This document shows positions 10,247-21,142 of a stretch of DNA of 64,000 nucleotides, in pieces (within the stretch, counting starts at the first letter, position 1; each line of letters starts with the position of its first letter). Both the position numbers and the translations under genes were made by a program. A model generated the notes under the pieces. That model searched no databases and was not told the DNA's origin. It saw only the letters and a list, made by a program, of their open reading frames with translations. Origin of the DNA: Megaleporinus macrocephalus (Eukaryota; Chordata; Actinopteri; Characiformes; Anostomidae); contig CM038709.1 in the NCBI GenBank assembly GCA_021613375.1, forward strand, positions 40,975,156 to 41,039,155. Reading direction: 5' to 3'.

Positions 10247-11084
10247 TGCTTACAAAAGCCACTTTTCTTTTCTTCTTTCTGCTTTTTCTCTTCCACAATA
10301 TTAGAGGTGTTTCTTTTATATAACATTATATTTTGATTTGCTATATTTATAGATATTGGACAGTCCCAGTAAAAGTGTGGGGGGGTCCTATCTCCGCACC
10401 CCTGTCTCTCCTTTTCCTCTGGTCATTCATATGATTCATTGCTTTTTCCATTTCCATTCATTATTTCCTTTGAGGGTGTTGCTTGTCTCTTTCTCTCCGC
10501 CCCCCCCCCCCTTCTCTCTCTCTCTCCCTCTCTCTCTCTCTCTCTGTGTGTGTCTGTGAAAGCAGTAATGTGAGGAGGTGAGAGTGGTGCTCTAACCTGA
10601 TGCCTCGTGTGTGGGAACTTCATTGTGCTGTAAAATACAGAGAAAGAACGAGTGAAAAGGGAACGAGAGAGAGAGAGGGAGAGAGAGGGAGAGAGAGTGC
10701 TAAGGTGACTCGCTGGGCCGGCATGATCGATAAAGCAAGTCAGCTCGACTTACTTCAACTGAATGGACACACTCACACACACACACACACATACACATCA
10801 CACACACACACACATACACACTCACAGACTAACAGATAAAGCAGTCAGCGGAGTCGAGACTAAAAGAGATAGAAGTTAACTGCAGAATAGATGAGTGTTA
10901 AATGAGGGGTCAACCTGAGATGCGCCTCACTGACCACATATAAAACACATCAGAGACAATCGGCATTCACTGCCTCACAATCAGTCCTATTGGTGACTCT
11001 TAAAAGCTCACGCCACCCAAACGAAGCTCCAGACCACCTTAAACGACTCTAATTTATAGTCTGACGTTAAGTTATGGTGTTTAC
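10247..11084. repeat. unassigned sequence with scattered microsatellites
   Basis: C-run at 10500-10511 followed by CT repeats to about 10545; GA-rich 10663-10700; (CA)n at about 10770-10822 with TCAC interruptions. The remainder is unassigned. The small open frames here are formed by these repeats. Confidence 0.75.
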
Positions 11085-11235
11085 ATTGTGTGTCCTTTAT
11101 ATAAACTTTATGATCACTGGGCCAATAGAAATGCTCCAAAGTTGCTACTAACAAGTTCTCTTTGCATTGACTTGCATCGGAAGTACAGAACACCTGCGTC
11201 CTCCTGTAGGCTTACTATTTAAAAGATATTTGTTT
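11085..11235 (+). repeat. dispersed repeat containing CCAATAGAAATGCT
   Basis: GGGCCAATAGAAATGCTCCAA followed by a TTGACTTGCAT stretch and CTCCTGTAG. The same string order is at 16128-16250 (GGACCAATAGAAATGCTTCAA, then TTGACTTACATTGAAAGTAA, then CTCCTGTAAAGTAG) and more loosely at 32590-32700, 33105-33200 and 49560-49960. An unnamed medium-copy family in this genome. Confidence 0.75.
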
Positions 11236-11245
11236 TTCGTTTGTC

Positions 11246-11594
11246 TTTATTTTACTCTTTCCTTAAAATAAATCTAGTTTCTTTTCTTGTTGGTTAGTTT
11301 GGAGACACTGTTATAGCTCTCCACTAGTTAATAAAGTAGTAATAAACAGAGGATTCATCTGGTTTGTTAAGACTTTAAGGCTTTATGTGACATTGTAGTT
11401 GATTTAGTTGTGTTTCAGGCTCGTTACAGATGTTTATAAGATTATATTTGTATACAAATGTGTTTTTATATGTTTGCATAACGTTTAAGTAAATTTCAGT
11501 GAAGTTGGAGCTCAGTGACCTCAGAACGTGACGACACACTGAGTTCCTTACTTTAAACATCTAATATTTCTTTTCAGCATCATCTGTGTGTGTA

Positions 11595-11640
<46 letters not shown>

Positions 11641-11649
11641 TGTATGTGT

Positions 11650-11690
<41 letters not shown>

Positions 11691-11775
11691 ACTCAGTGGT
11701 AAAGATATGAGTTGTGTCAGTCAGACCCTTCAGAATGGAGCTATAGAGTGATACTCTCTGACAAGTGATACTCTC
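11246..11775 (+). repeat. locally duplicated segment, copy B
   Basis: Second copy of 9228-9706, about 2.05 kb downstream in the same orientation. It differs by small indels and a longer GT/GA microsatellite (about 11583-11690). It lacks the L1 ORF1 part that adjoins copy A. Confidence 0.9.
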
Positions 11776-12900
11776 TCTCTCTCTCTCTCTCTCAATCACT
11801 GCTTTTCTTTACTTTCCCTTCTACCTCTCATCTCTGTCACTTTTTCTTTCTTTCTCAACATTTCTCACTTTCTCTCATCTCTTTTTCCCTTCTTTCTTTC
11901 TACCCCCTCTCTCTTTCTCTTATCTACCTGCCCCCCCAATTTTCTTTCTTTTCCCTCCCTTCTGTTCCCCCTCTCTCTGTCTCTCTCTCATCTCTTTGCC
12001 ACTTCTTTTCTTTTATACTTCTTTCTTTCTACACCCTCTCTCTCTCTCACACTCTTATCTCTTTAGCACTCCTTTTCTTTCCTTTCCCCTTCTACCTCTC
12101 ATCTTTATCATTTTTTCATCTTTATCATTTATCATTTTCTTTCTCTTGGTATCTCATCTCAGTCACTCCTACTTTTTTCCTTCTTTCTTTCTACCCCCTC
12201 TCTCTTTCACTTACCTATCTGTCACTCATTTTTGCTTTCTTTTCCCTTCTTTTTTCTACCCTCTCTTTGTCTCTCTTTCATCTCTCTGCCAGTTCTTTTC
12301 TTTGTCCCTTTTTCTTTTCTACCCCTTTCTCTCTCTCACACTCATCTCTTTGTCACTTCTTTTCTTTCTTTTCCTCTTCTACCTCTCATCTTTTTCTCCT
12401 CCCCCCTCTCTTTCTCTCATCTCTGTTTTTCTTGACTTTTCCCTTTTTTCTTTATACCCCATCTCTCTTTCTCTCTGTCATTCATTTTCTTTCTTTTTCC
12501 CTTCTATTTCTCATCTCTGTAATTTTTTTCTTTTTTCTCCCCATCACTCTCTCTCTTGTCACTCCTTTTCTTTTTCCCTTTTCCCTTTCATTTTTTCCTT
12601 CTTTCTTTCTATCCCCTCTCTCTCTCTCATTCTCTTATCTCTTCGTCACTCCTTTTCTTTGTTTTCCCCTTCTACCTCTTATTTTTGTATTTTTTCTGTC
12701 TTGTCTTTCTCCCCCTCTCTATCTATCTCTTTCATCTCTCTGTCACTACTTTTCATTCATTTTCCCTTTCTTTCTTTATACCACATACCAAATACCATAT
12801 ACATCTCATCTCTCTGTCACTCCTTTTCTTTTTACCTTTCATCTCTGTCATTCTATCCCCTGCTCTCTCTCTCTTTCTCTCTCTCTCTCATTTCAGTCAA
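11773..12900. repeat. pyrimidine-rich tract, 1.1 kb
   Basis: Nearly pure C/T on the plus strand, with a loosely repeated unit of about 70-100 bp: CTCTCATCTCTGTCAC, then TTTTCTTTC, then CCCTTCTACC. It produces a 407-codon Ser/Phe/Leu frame with no known fold, an artefact of base composition. Confidence 0.96.
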
Positions 12901-13345
12901 TCTTTGTTTTTCCCTGAAAAGCAAAGTGTTAGCCAAACACAGTTGTCATCACATGCGGAGAAATAAAGGACAAAATTCACAAGAGTGATATTTGAGGGGT
13001 GACCTTCTTTGCTGATCTACCAACTTGTTCTGCCTGACCTTCAGGATCGGACTCTGGCTCAAACTGATACGACAGAAGTAACACCACTGTAAGAAAAGCT
13101 ATAGTGATGGGGGGCCAGAGCTTGTAGCAGGATGCAGCTCTGGCAGGTGACCAGTCAGGGGGTCATGAGCTGTTTAGCATTGAATATCTGCATTTTATTA
13201 AGCTTAAAATCTACTTTCAGAAAGGGATCCATTTGTGTCTTCAGCGCCCAAATGTTTATTAAGTTCTGTTAAAAGGAAAGGTGATGTACCATAGTGGTCC
13301 CAACGTTTTTAGAACATGTTGCAGGCATCAAATTTGCAATGAGCA
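12901..13345. other. unassigned sequence
   Basis: No gene or named repeat seen. Confidence 0.5.
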
Positions 13346-13720
13346 TACAGTACTGTGCTAAAGAAACCTAATTTCATAGTTTAATAGCCTTTATCTTATC
13401 AAAAAAGTCTATTTACACCAGTAAGAACAGCAGATTTGATTAGAACAGATGTAAATAATCATACATACAATACAAAGTAACATGAATATCTTATTGTGAA
13501 AGAAGTAGATCATATCTTGAGCTCCAGAAGGAAGTGTAGTTCCAGATTTCTCCTGGACGCCCCAGACATTGTATGAATGTGTTCAGTTCCTTCAGCAGCA
13601 ATCTTGATTTAACTTAATGAAGTACTGAGCAGTCAAAGCAGGTATTAGATGAGAACTGTAAATAATAGTGGGTTGTTTTCACAGGGAGAAGCTTGGAAAG
13701 GGTTAAATAAACTGTTTGAA
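13346..13720 (-). mobile_element. TIR MITE (CAGTACTGTGC family), partial, inverted
   Basis: Begins TACAGTACTGTGCTAAAG and continues as the reverse complement of the complete copy at 30897-31348: shared in inverted form are the TCCAGATTTCTCCTGGA and CATTGTATGAATGTGTTCAG segments, then TCAGCAGCAATCTTGATTTA and GAAAGGGTTAAATAAA. The other end is missing. Confidence 0.85.
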
Positions 13721-14605
13721 TATAAAACAATATACCATGTTGTATATTTACAAAAAAACTAAACAGCTCATAAAGTAAAACTCAATGTGTAACTTTTGAA
13801 AGTAATGTTTGTATATGTGCTCATAATGTTCTTCATATGTTTTATATTTCCTGCACTGTTTAATACATTCTGAATGTAATGTAGCTCAGTGACTCACCTG
13901 ATTGGCCGGTCATTATGTGAGAGTTGTTGTTGGCAGAATATTTCCAATTTTCCCTTTACTTCACATTTGGGAACATGTTGAGGCTTCAGCTGTTGACAGA
14001 GTGGTCATCAAGTGGTCATCGATCTCTACAATTGCAACCATTTTCGGTTGGCATCCGATCTAATGAATTGCTTTGGGAAGAGCTTTTGACGTTTTTATTG
14101 CAGGTTTTGTTTTCTTTTTTGAGATAGCAGAAATGACAAAAATACCCGATACGCCCACTTCTCTTCCGCCTTTCTCGTCTTTTCAGCTCTTCGCAAAGCC
14201 AGCCGCTCAATTTGAGAATCCCAAATAGGGGCCAGACATCAATAATTAATGCGGAAGTCAACTTAGAGTGAATTATTAATTAGCAAAGTGTCAATATTTA
14301 GTAAACAGTGTATTTTTGCATCTCGCTGGAGCTCCTGTTACATTTCACCCCGTCTGAACTGCCGCTGGAACGCTGTAGAAGTGACAGGTACTTACTACGA
14401 ATTAACAGGAAGATCATTCATATTTACACGCTGTTATGTATTCCAGCATTTACGGGGTTTCCTTGGGCACCTGGTGTGCTTTACCTAACTCGGTGCTGAC
14501 CAGTGTCTTTAAAATAGAGGCTGCAATTTTTGGAGGGTGACTATTAAAACAAGTGGGGAACTGTCATGGCCCTCTACACCCTCTCAGAGGACCTAAAATA
14601 TTCTT
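13721..14605. other. low-copy-looking sequence, candidate conserved element at 14130-14480
   Basis: No gene supported. 14130-14480 is unlike the repeats around it: CG dinucleotides together with homeodomain-type AATTAAT/TTAATTAG words (near 14240-14285). This is the usual appearance of developmental enhancers, but no conservation test is possible here. Confidence 0.3.
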
Positions 14606-15040
<435 letters not shown>

Positions 15041-15372
15041 ATGGAAGCCGAAGCTAGCACTACCGCTACAGAGGTGGACACCTTCGCAAATTTGTTATCC
15101 AAGCCGTTTTCTAGATTAACTTTTAATGAGAAGTTAGGCTTAATCGGCAAAGGACGACCTACACCGGAGCTTAATTTGGTGCAAAAAGTGAAGGCTTTTG
15201 AGAGGCAGTTCAACTCAAGCCTGGATGACAGACTGTCAGATTTGGCATTAATCTCCATTGAGAAAGAACTGTTAATGTGTTAATGGGTTTAAAAGCAAAG
15301 GATCAGTTGCATGACCCTGCCATCAACCACTTCATCCAAAAGGACAGAAGAATAGACTTCGTTTTCAAGTAA
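15041..15372 (+). pseudogene. internally deleted hAT (ZMYM1-like) transposase
   Basis: Starts at an ATG in good context (AACGATGG). Residues 1-50 carry DTFANLLSKPFSR-EKL-KGRPTPEL-FERQF, the N-terminal lead-in of ZMYM1-like hAT transposases just before the TTF-type zinc finger. At residue 52 it jumps straight to DDRLSDLALISIEKELL, which belongs to the C-terminal hAT dimerisation region. After a +/-1 frameshift near 15284 it continues LHDPAINHF then KDRRIDFVFK and stops at 15372, the expected C-terminus (family pattern KERRMDFVFK). Several hundred residues, including the RNase H-like catalytic core, are gone, but the joint stayed in frame, giving an 80-codon fusion. This is the signature of a non-autonomous hAT derivative made by internal deletion. 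Segment identity is by recall of the family; the deletion and frameshift are seen directly. Confidence 0.8.
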
Positions 15373-15954
15373 TTCCTTAATGATGAGTGGGTTATTTAAC
15401 GTTGTTTAGGCCGCCGTGCCATCTGGTTTGATTGTGTCTGCGCTGTTGATGCTGCTTGAGTTGAAAACGACATAATGAAACATGTGGCTCATTTTTAGTC
15501 ACATCCAAATATCATGCTTTCATTTAACCTACAACTGTACTCACTCAGGTCTGATCCCCAAAGCTCTAAAGCCCTAACTCCTTCATCCTGTGTTTCCTTC
15601 AGGAAATGCACTTTCCTAGTTGTAATTTAAACAATAAAGTGAGACATGATAAAGACACTTACGAAAGTACTTAAATGCCAAATGTCGTTGGCTTTTTAAC
15701 CAAACAATGAGAAATAATCAGTAGTCGATGTGTTGTATTGAAAAAAAAATATATATATATATATATATACAACCACCACTGCTCCCAGCAGACCACACAA
15801 ACACAGTGGACTACATACACACACACTTAAACACTACAGACCTACAGAAAATATATTTTTTTTTGTGTAATGTAATGTGCAATTATTTGTAAATACAATC
15901 TCAAGAGTTCTTGCTTTTTTATTATTTATATTGTATATACTGTTGTTACTGTTT

Positions 15955-15957
<3 letters not shown>
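15373..15957. other. unassigned sequence, probably 3' part of the hAT relic
   Basis: No gene. Contains a short (TA)n at 15747-15769. The first part may be the 3' flank of the hAT relic; no terminal repeat was found. Confidence 0.4.
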
Positions 15958-16022
<65 letters not shown>

Positions 16023-16028
16023 TATATG

Positions 16029-16067
<39 letters not shown>
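15958..16067. repeat. (TA)n(GA)n microsatellite
   Basis: TA repeat to about 16044, then GA repeat to 16067. Confidence 0.97.
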
Positions 16068-16107
16068 TCTGTACAAATGTCTCCATTTTTGTCTATCTGT
16101 CATTGAC

Positions 16108-16330
16108 ATGGTCTGAAAATTTCACGATGAATGGACCAATAGAAATGCTTCAAAGTGTAAAAAATTCTGGTTCCATTGACTTACATTGAAAGTAAAGGTG
16201 GTCTTTGTTCTCTCCTGTAAAGTAGCCGTTTTGGAGATGCTTGTTTTTCTTTGGACGGCGTTGAGATATTTTGTGCTTACAAATGGAATTTCTCGAGTGC
16301 GTCTTTAAGAGCGCACTCTGCAGCGTGTGG
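16108..16330 (+). repeat. dispersed repeat containing CCAATAGAAATGCT, second copy
   Basis: See 11085-11235 for the shared strings. This copy extends further, to a CG-containing segment near 16255-16325. Confidence 0.75.
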
Positions 16331-16889
16331 ACAATGACATACACTGGAATTACATTCTCTCTCTCTTTCTCTTACTCTCTTTCTCTTTATCCTTAATTTT
16401 TCTTTTCTTTCCTGGTATTAGAGGTGCATGAAAAGCCATAATCATAGCTGTCACCCCCCACACCCCCCTCCCCCCCCTCCAGAAGCACCAGATTACGCGT
16501 CTCTTTGGAGATTATAATGATAATGATAATCACAGGGGGTAATGATGATAATAATTTGCTGCTGCCTGTCATTTTTTTGACAACAGAGGACACTTTTTTT
16601 TTAATATGTGTGTCGGGGATGCGGCAAAGGCGGCGCGGGGAATGGAGTGTGTAGCGGGCGAGTTTGCTGTCGGAGTCGATACGCAGATAAAAAAATGCAA
16701 ACCAATGAGACGAGAGAGAGAGAGAGAGAGGCAGTGGCGAAAAGCTTCTAGCTGGTATTTCCTGCCACTGTCAGACGAAGACGTACACAACCGATGATTC
16801 AGTGAATCAAGCATCAGGAACCTCAAACTACTACTGTGATAGTTTCTCAGTGAACTCAAAAACTATTAGTTTCGGTAGCCAATTTTCAC
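16331..16889. other. unassigned sequence with simple repeats
   Basis: CT-rich 16350-16390, C-runs at 16457-16480, (ATA/ATG)n near 16512-16555, GA at 16710-16730. A CG-rich patch lies at 16610-16690. No gene supported. Confidence 0.45.
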
Positions 16890-18110
16890 CACAATTCAGT
16901 GATTTAGTAAATGATTCAATGAATCATGCCATTTAAAATATTACCAAGATTCACTGTGTTTCCATTCTTTAGGAAATGATTCATGGTATTTAAAATATTA
17001 CCAAGATTCACTGTTATTCTATACTTTAGGAAATGATTCAATGAATCATGCTATTTACAATATTACTAAGATTCACTGTGATTTCATTCTTTAGAAAATG
17101 ATTCAATGAATCATGGTATTTAAAACATTACCAAGATTCACTGTGATTCCATTCTTTAGGAAATGATTCAATAAAGATTCACTGTGATTTCATTCTTTAG
17201 GAAATGATTCAATGAATCATGATATTTAAAACATTACCAAGATTCCCTGTGATTCCATTCTTTAGTAAATGATTCAATGAATCATGGTATTTAAAACATT
17301 ACCAAGATTCACTGTGATTCCATTCTTTAGGAAATGATTCAATAAAGATTCACTGTGATTTCATTCTTTAGGAAATGATTCAATGAATCATGATATTTAA
17401 AACATTACCAAGATTCACTGTGATTCCATTCTTTAGTAAATGATTCAATATATCATGGTATTTAAAATATTACTGAGATTCACTGTGATTCCATTCTTTA
17501 GTAAATGACTCAATGAATCATGATATTTGAAATATTACCAATATTCACTGTGATTCCATTCTTTAGGAAATGATTCAATATATCATGGTATTTAAAATAT
17601 TACTGAGATTCACTGTGATTCCATTCTTTAGTAAATGACTCAATGAATCAGGCTATTTAAAACATTATCGAGATTCACTGTGATTCCATTCTTTAGTAAA
17701 TGATTCAATGAATCAGGCTATTTAAAACATTATCGAGATTCACTGTGATTCCATTCTTTAGTAAATGATTCAATGAATCATGGTATTTAAAACATTACCA
17801 AGATTCACTGTGATTCCATTCTTTAGGAAATGATTCAATAAAGATTCACTGTGATTTCATTCTTTAGGAAATGATTCAATGAATCATGATATTTAAAACA
17901 TTACCAAGATTCCCTGTGATTCCATTCTTTAGGAAATGATTTTCCAAAATTCCATTCTTTAGTAAGTGAATCAACAAAATTCATTTTGATTCCATTCTTC
18001 AGTAAATGATTCATTGAATCATGCCATTTATAATAGCACCCAGATTCGGTTTGATTCCATTTTTTAGCAAATGATTCAATGAACCATGAAATTTCAAATT
18101 TCACGATCAG
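16890..18110. repeat. 65-bp minisatellite with a palindromic core
   Basis: About 18 copies of a 65-bp unit containing ATGATTCAATGAATCAT, a perfect 17-nt palindrome with one central base, followed by TATTTAAAACATTACCAAG and ATTCACTGTGATTCCATTC. Shortened 41-bp units (lacking GAATCAT to TACCA) recur at 17163-17190, 17337-17365 and 17830-17860, so the array has higher-order structure. Units diverge at both ends. Another two units lie at 18446-18545. Confidence 0.95.
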
Positions 18111-18445
18111 TGATTTTTATTTAGTTCTTTAATAACTTATTTAGGAAAGCATAAAACATTCAACACCATTCGATTCACCTGTTTAGGAAATGATTCAGAG
18201 CATTAAGAACAGGTCTCTGCCTGCACTGTTGAATGCACTGTGATGTTTACTGAGTGAGTTTAAGGCATATTAGGAACAAATCACTTAAAGTTAATCACAG
18301 CTATTGATAAACTCTAATAATAAATTACTTCTATTTCTTTTCTAAACGTTTGGGTCACAGTGAGGGAAATATCACAACAACATTGAGACATAACATTAAT
18401 AATGTGGAAAACAGAGGAAATAGAAGAAATAGCCTTTTGCGCCCA
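18111..18445. other. unassigned sequence between satellite blocks
   Basis: No gene seen. GATTCA words persist at 18165-18200, suggesting decayed satellite. Confidence 0.5.
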
Positions 18446-18545
18446 TTCTTTAGAAAATGATTCAATGAATCATGATATTTGAAATATTACCAAGATTCAC
18501 TGTGATTCCATTCTTTAGGAAATGATTCAATGAATCATAATTTAT
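18446..18545. repeat. outlying copies of the 65-bp minisatellite
   Basis: CATTCTTTAGAAAATGATTC then AATCATGATATTTGAAAT and a second ATGATTCAATGAATCAT. Separated from the main array by about 340 bp. Confidence 0.9.
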
Positions 18546-18746
18546 TAGGATACTATTTACAGCATCAGGAACCTCAAACTTGAACATAACTTAGCTTGAT
18601 ATTGAGTCAATGAATCATGAATTCTTTTGCATGGAACAGATGATTAATGGTGGGAAAACAGTAAACATGTGTGGTATAAAGGGTTAATTAAGTGTGATTT
18701 GAGTATATGAAGTGATGTATTGCTCTCTTTCTCTCTCTCTCTCTCT

Positions 18747-18784
<38 letters not shown>

Positions 18785-19430
18785 CTGTACACTTGTATGT
18801 GAGAAACACGTGTATTTTATGTATATTTATGAAATTAAAGTAACATAATGGGAAAAAAGAATAAAGCATAAAATGTGGCATTTTCACATTAATTTAAAAC
18901 ATAATTAGCATGATTATCACTTAAGTATTAATTAGTTATAATGTTATTTATATAAGAAAATATACATATCAGTTAAATAACCAGTTAATAACCAAGTGAA
19001 CTATTGGATGAGTATAAGTGTTAATTACTAAGAAACTAATCATGCAATTTAAAACAATATTTAATCTAAAAAATAGCATAAAAAAGGAGAGCAGTGAAAT
19101 GTAAGTTTGTTAATTTTACATTATTAGTCTCTACAGCTCTTCAAACTTCAAACTGAAGGCGATTGTTCAGATTTGTGATTATGTTTGCATTCTTTTCAAA
19201 TAAACATGACAGATGAATGCACTGCTATTGAAATATACATGAGAGCTCCATCAGCAATCACACACAATATTCCAAAAGGCCTTCATATGTCTGGAGTCAT
19301 GCTGGTCATTGAAGTCCAATGGCACTAGAAGTGAACTCTTGGCTGACTGTTCCACTCCTCTATTGTCCACAGAAGATTTTTCACCATTGTCTCTCATTCC
19401 ATGTCCATCCAACCTGCCTACGCTGAAGTG
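18546..19430. repeat. AT-rich unassigned sequence with a CT/TA microsatellite
   Basis: (CT)n(TA)n at about 18723-18778. The remainder is AT-rich without a gene. Confidence 0.6.
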
Positions 19431-20150
19431 GTTTTGGCCCGAGGCGGCCATTTCTACCCCCAGCGCCCGTGCTGGGCTGTTTCGCCCAATTAGAGCGCAG
19501 GCATGCAGGTGTTTAACATGCGTCGCCCAATGGCGGCGCTTCGAGACGGGGGCGGTGTGCGCTTACATCGCCCAGCCAGGAGAAAGCCGAGCGGTCTGCT
19601 AAACTCTGGGCTTTCACAAAAAGGAGTGTCTGTTATCGCGAACAAAAAAAAAAAAAAAAAGAGGAGGACAATTATATCGGGGGTCTGCAATCGAGCCGCG
19701 CTCTTTCAGGAAGGTTTCCAGTCAGTTTGAAAGGCGAGACGAGTAAAGCGGCGCTAGCGATAGCAGTTTGGAAAGGCCACCTTTTTTTTTTTTCGGCCCC
19801 CTCGGTTTCGCCTTGCAGCATGTATGAGTGTGTGTGATGGTGCGGTTGATACACTCCGAGAACAAATCAGCCTTGTAATGAAAAAGCCCGGCTTCGGATG
19901 CATGTCTCAGCGCTCGAGACGCTGTTTTGTTTTTTATTCCTCATCGATACCGCAGGCATGTCTACTCACCTGCACCCATAGCGGCTGGATGATAATACTG
20001 AGAGAGGAGCCGGCTCCCCTAGAATAATTCTGATGTTCGAGTTGGAGGCAGCACACGGCTCTAGCCTCGCCTGCTTCATCCCGCTGAAACCACCACGACA
20101 AGGATTGCTTCAGAATCTCTCTCGCTCTCCTCCCCCGGGTCCAATTAGTC
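19431..20150. promoter_or_regulatory. CpG-rich segment, candidate regulatory region
   Basis: Contrasts sharply with its AT-rich surroundings: many CG dinucleotides (GGCGGCC, GGCGGCGC, CGCCC words) from about 19440 to 20130. Open frames here have no recognisable domain, so an exon is not claimed. It could be a CpG island or promoter, or a conserved element. A-run at 19643-19660 and T-run at 19780-19793. Confidence 0.3.
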
Positions 20151-20650
20151 AACTCGAAATGTCTTCATTTCTCATTCGAGTGTTCAGTAATCAGTATAAT
20201 TGGAATTAAAAAGCCATTCTGATGCTGCGCTCGCACTCCGTCAGGCCCGAGCTCGGCTCCAACCAGAAACCCACACAACATGGGTCTCGTTAAAGAGGTC
20301 GAGAGGTCACCTGCATAACCTCCCTGTAATCTGCAACGAGCTTGCGTGATGAACGCTCTCATGAATATGTGATACTGATATAGCTTTTGTTCAATGAAGC
20401 TATATGAAATAACTGAAGCTTGGGACAAAGACCACGCCCAAACTCCTCCTCTCCATCATTACACGCTCTATATAAACCAATCCTTAGTCCTCATCTTCTT
20501 ATGATGAAATTCGCAGCCCACCACCTCCACAGCTAGGCGACTTAACATCTCACTCACTCACTCTTAGCTTGGCTCGGCTTCCCAGCAGCTGAAGCCACCC
20601 AGTACTCCAGCCCCAAGTTTCTCAGAGTTCCCCTTCCTTGCCCTGCCTTA
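20151..20650. promoter_or_regulatory. candidate conserved non-coding block with a TATA-like site
   Basis: 20160-20430 is non-repetitive, with homeodomain-type TATAATTGGAATTA and an octamer-like CATGAATATG. CTATATAAACC at 20468-20478 resembles a TATA box, but no downstream exon could be found. Low confidence. Confidence 0.22.
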
Positions 20651-20880
20651 TGCCTGGTTCACACTACACGACTGTTTGAGTGGTCAGGTGTTTGTGTTGT
20701 TCACACTACGTGACTGGTTGAGCTGTAATCGAGAGTCTTTCAGTTGTTGTGGTTTTCACACTACATGACTGGTCGGCGACATGGGGTCACGAATTACACG
20801 ACTTTCACTCTGGAGAATTGCCCACTCATCTAGCTACTGTCTAAACATGTTTTTGTCACGAGATCCCATGAAAACTATTA
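20651..20880 (+). mobile_element. PIF/Harbinger-type MITE, left part
   Basis: Preceded by TTA (20648-20650) and begins TGCCTGGTTCACACTACACG, as in the complete element at 42453-43176. Similarity continues through GGGGTCACGAATTACACGAC and TTTTTGTCACGAGA and then ends in an ATT-rich stretch. The right end is missing. Its beginning also contains an internal direct repeat of the GTTCACACTACGTGACTGG motif. Confidence 0.85.
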
Positions 20881-20972
20881 TTATTAACATTATTATATCC
20901 ATTATATCCATTCATCCATTATCTTCTGCTTTATCACACTAGTCTAGGCCAATCCCAGTGTCAACGGGCGAA

Positions 20973-21142
20973 GGCCATGTGACTTGACTTAGACTCTAGC
21001 CGAAAGACTTAGACTCTTGACTTAGACTCTAGTCGAAAGACTTACAGTACACTCTTGGCTTAGACTCTAGCCAAAAGACTTGTGACTTGAATTAGATTCT
21101 AGCCGAAAGACTAAGACTCTTGACTTAGTCTCTAGCTGAAAG
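20973..21142 (+). repeat. fragment of the hAT-internal minisatellite
   Basis: Consists of the GACTTAGACTCTAGCCGAAA unit and is nearly identical to 22975-23093 inside the hAT element, including the unusual variants CTTACAGTACACTCTTGGC and GAATTAGATTCTAGCC in the same order. It lies outside the hAT, about 1 kb upstream of its left end. Confidence 0.9.

Noticed and set aside
11765..12988. 407-codon Ser/Phe/Leu frame
   Set aside because: Translation of a pyrimidine tract; all frames are similarly open and the residues are those of CTX/TTX codons only.
20468..20478. TATA box of a real promoter
   Set aside because: A single TATATAAA match in AT-bearing sequence with no downstream exon; mentioned only as a weak feature.
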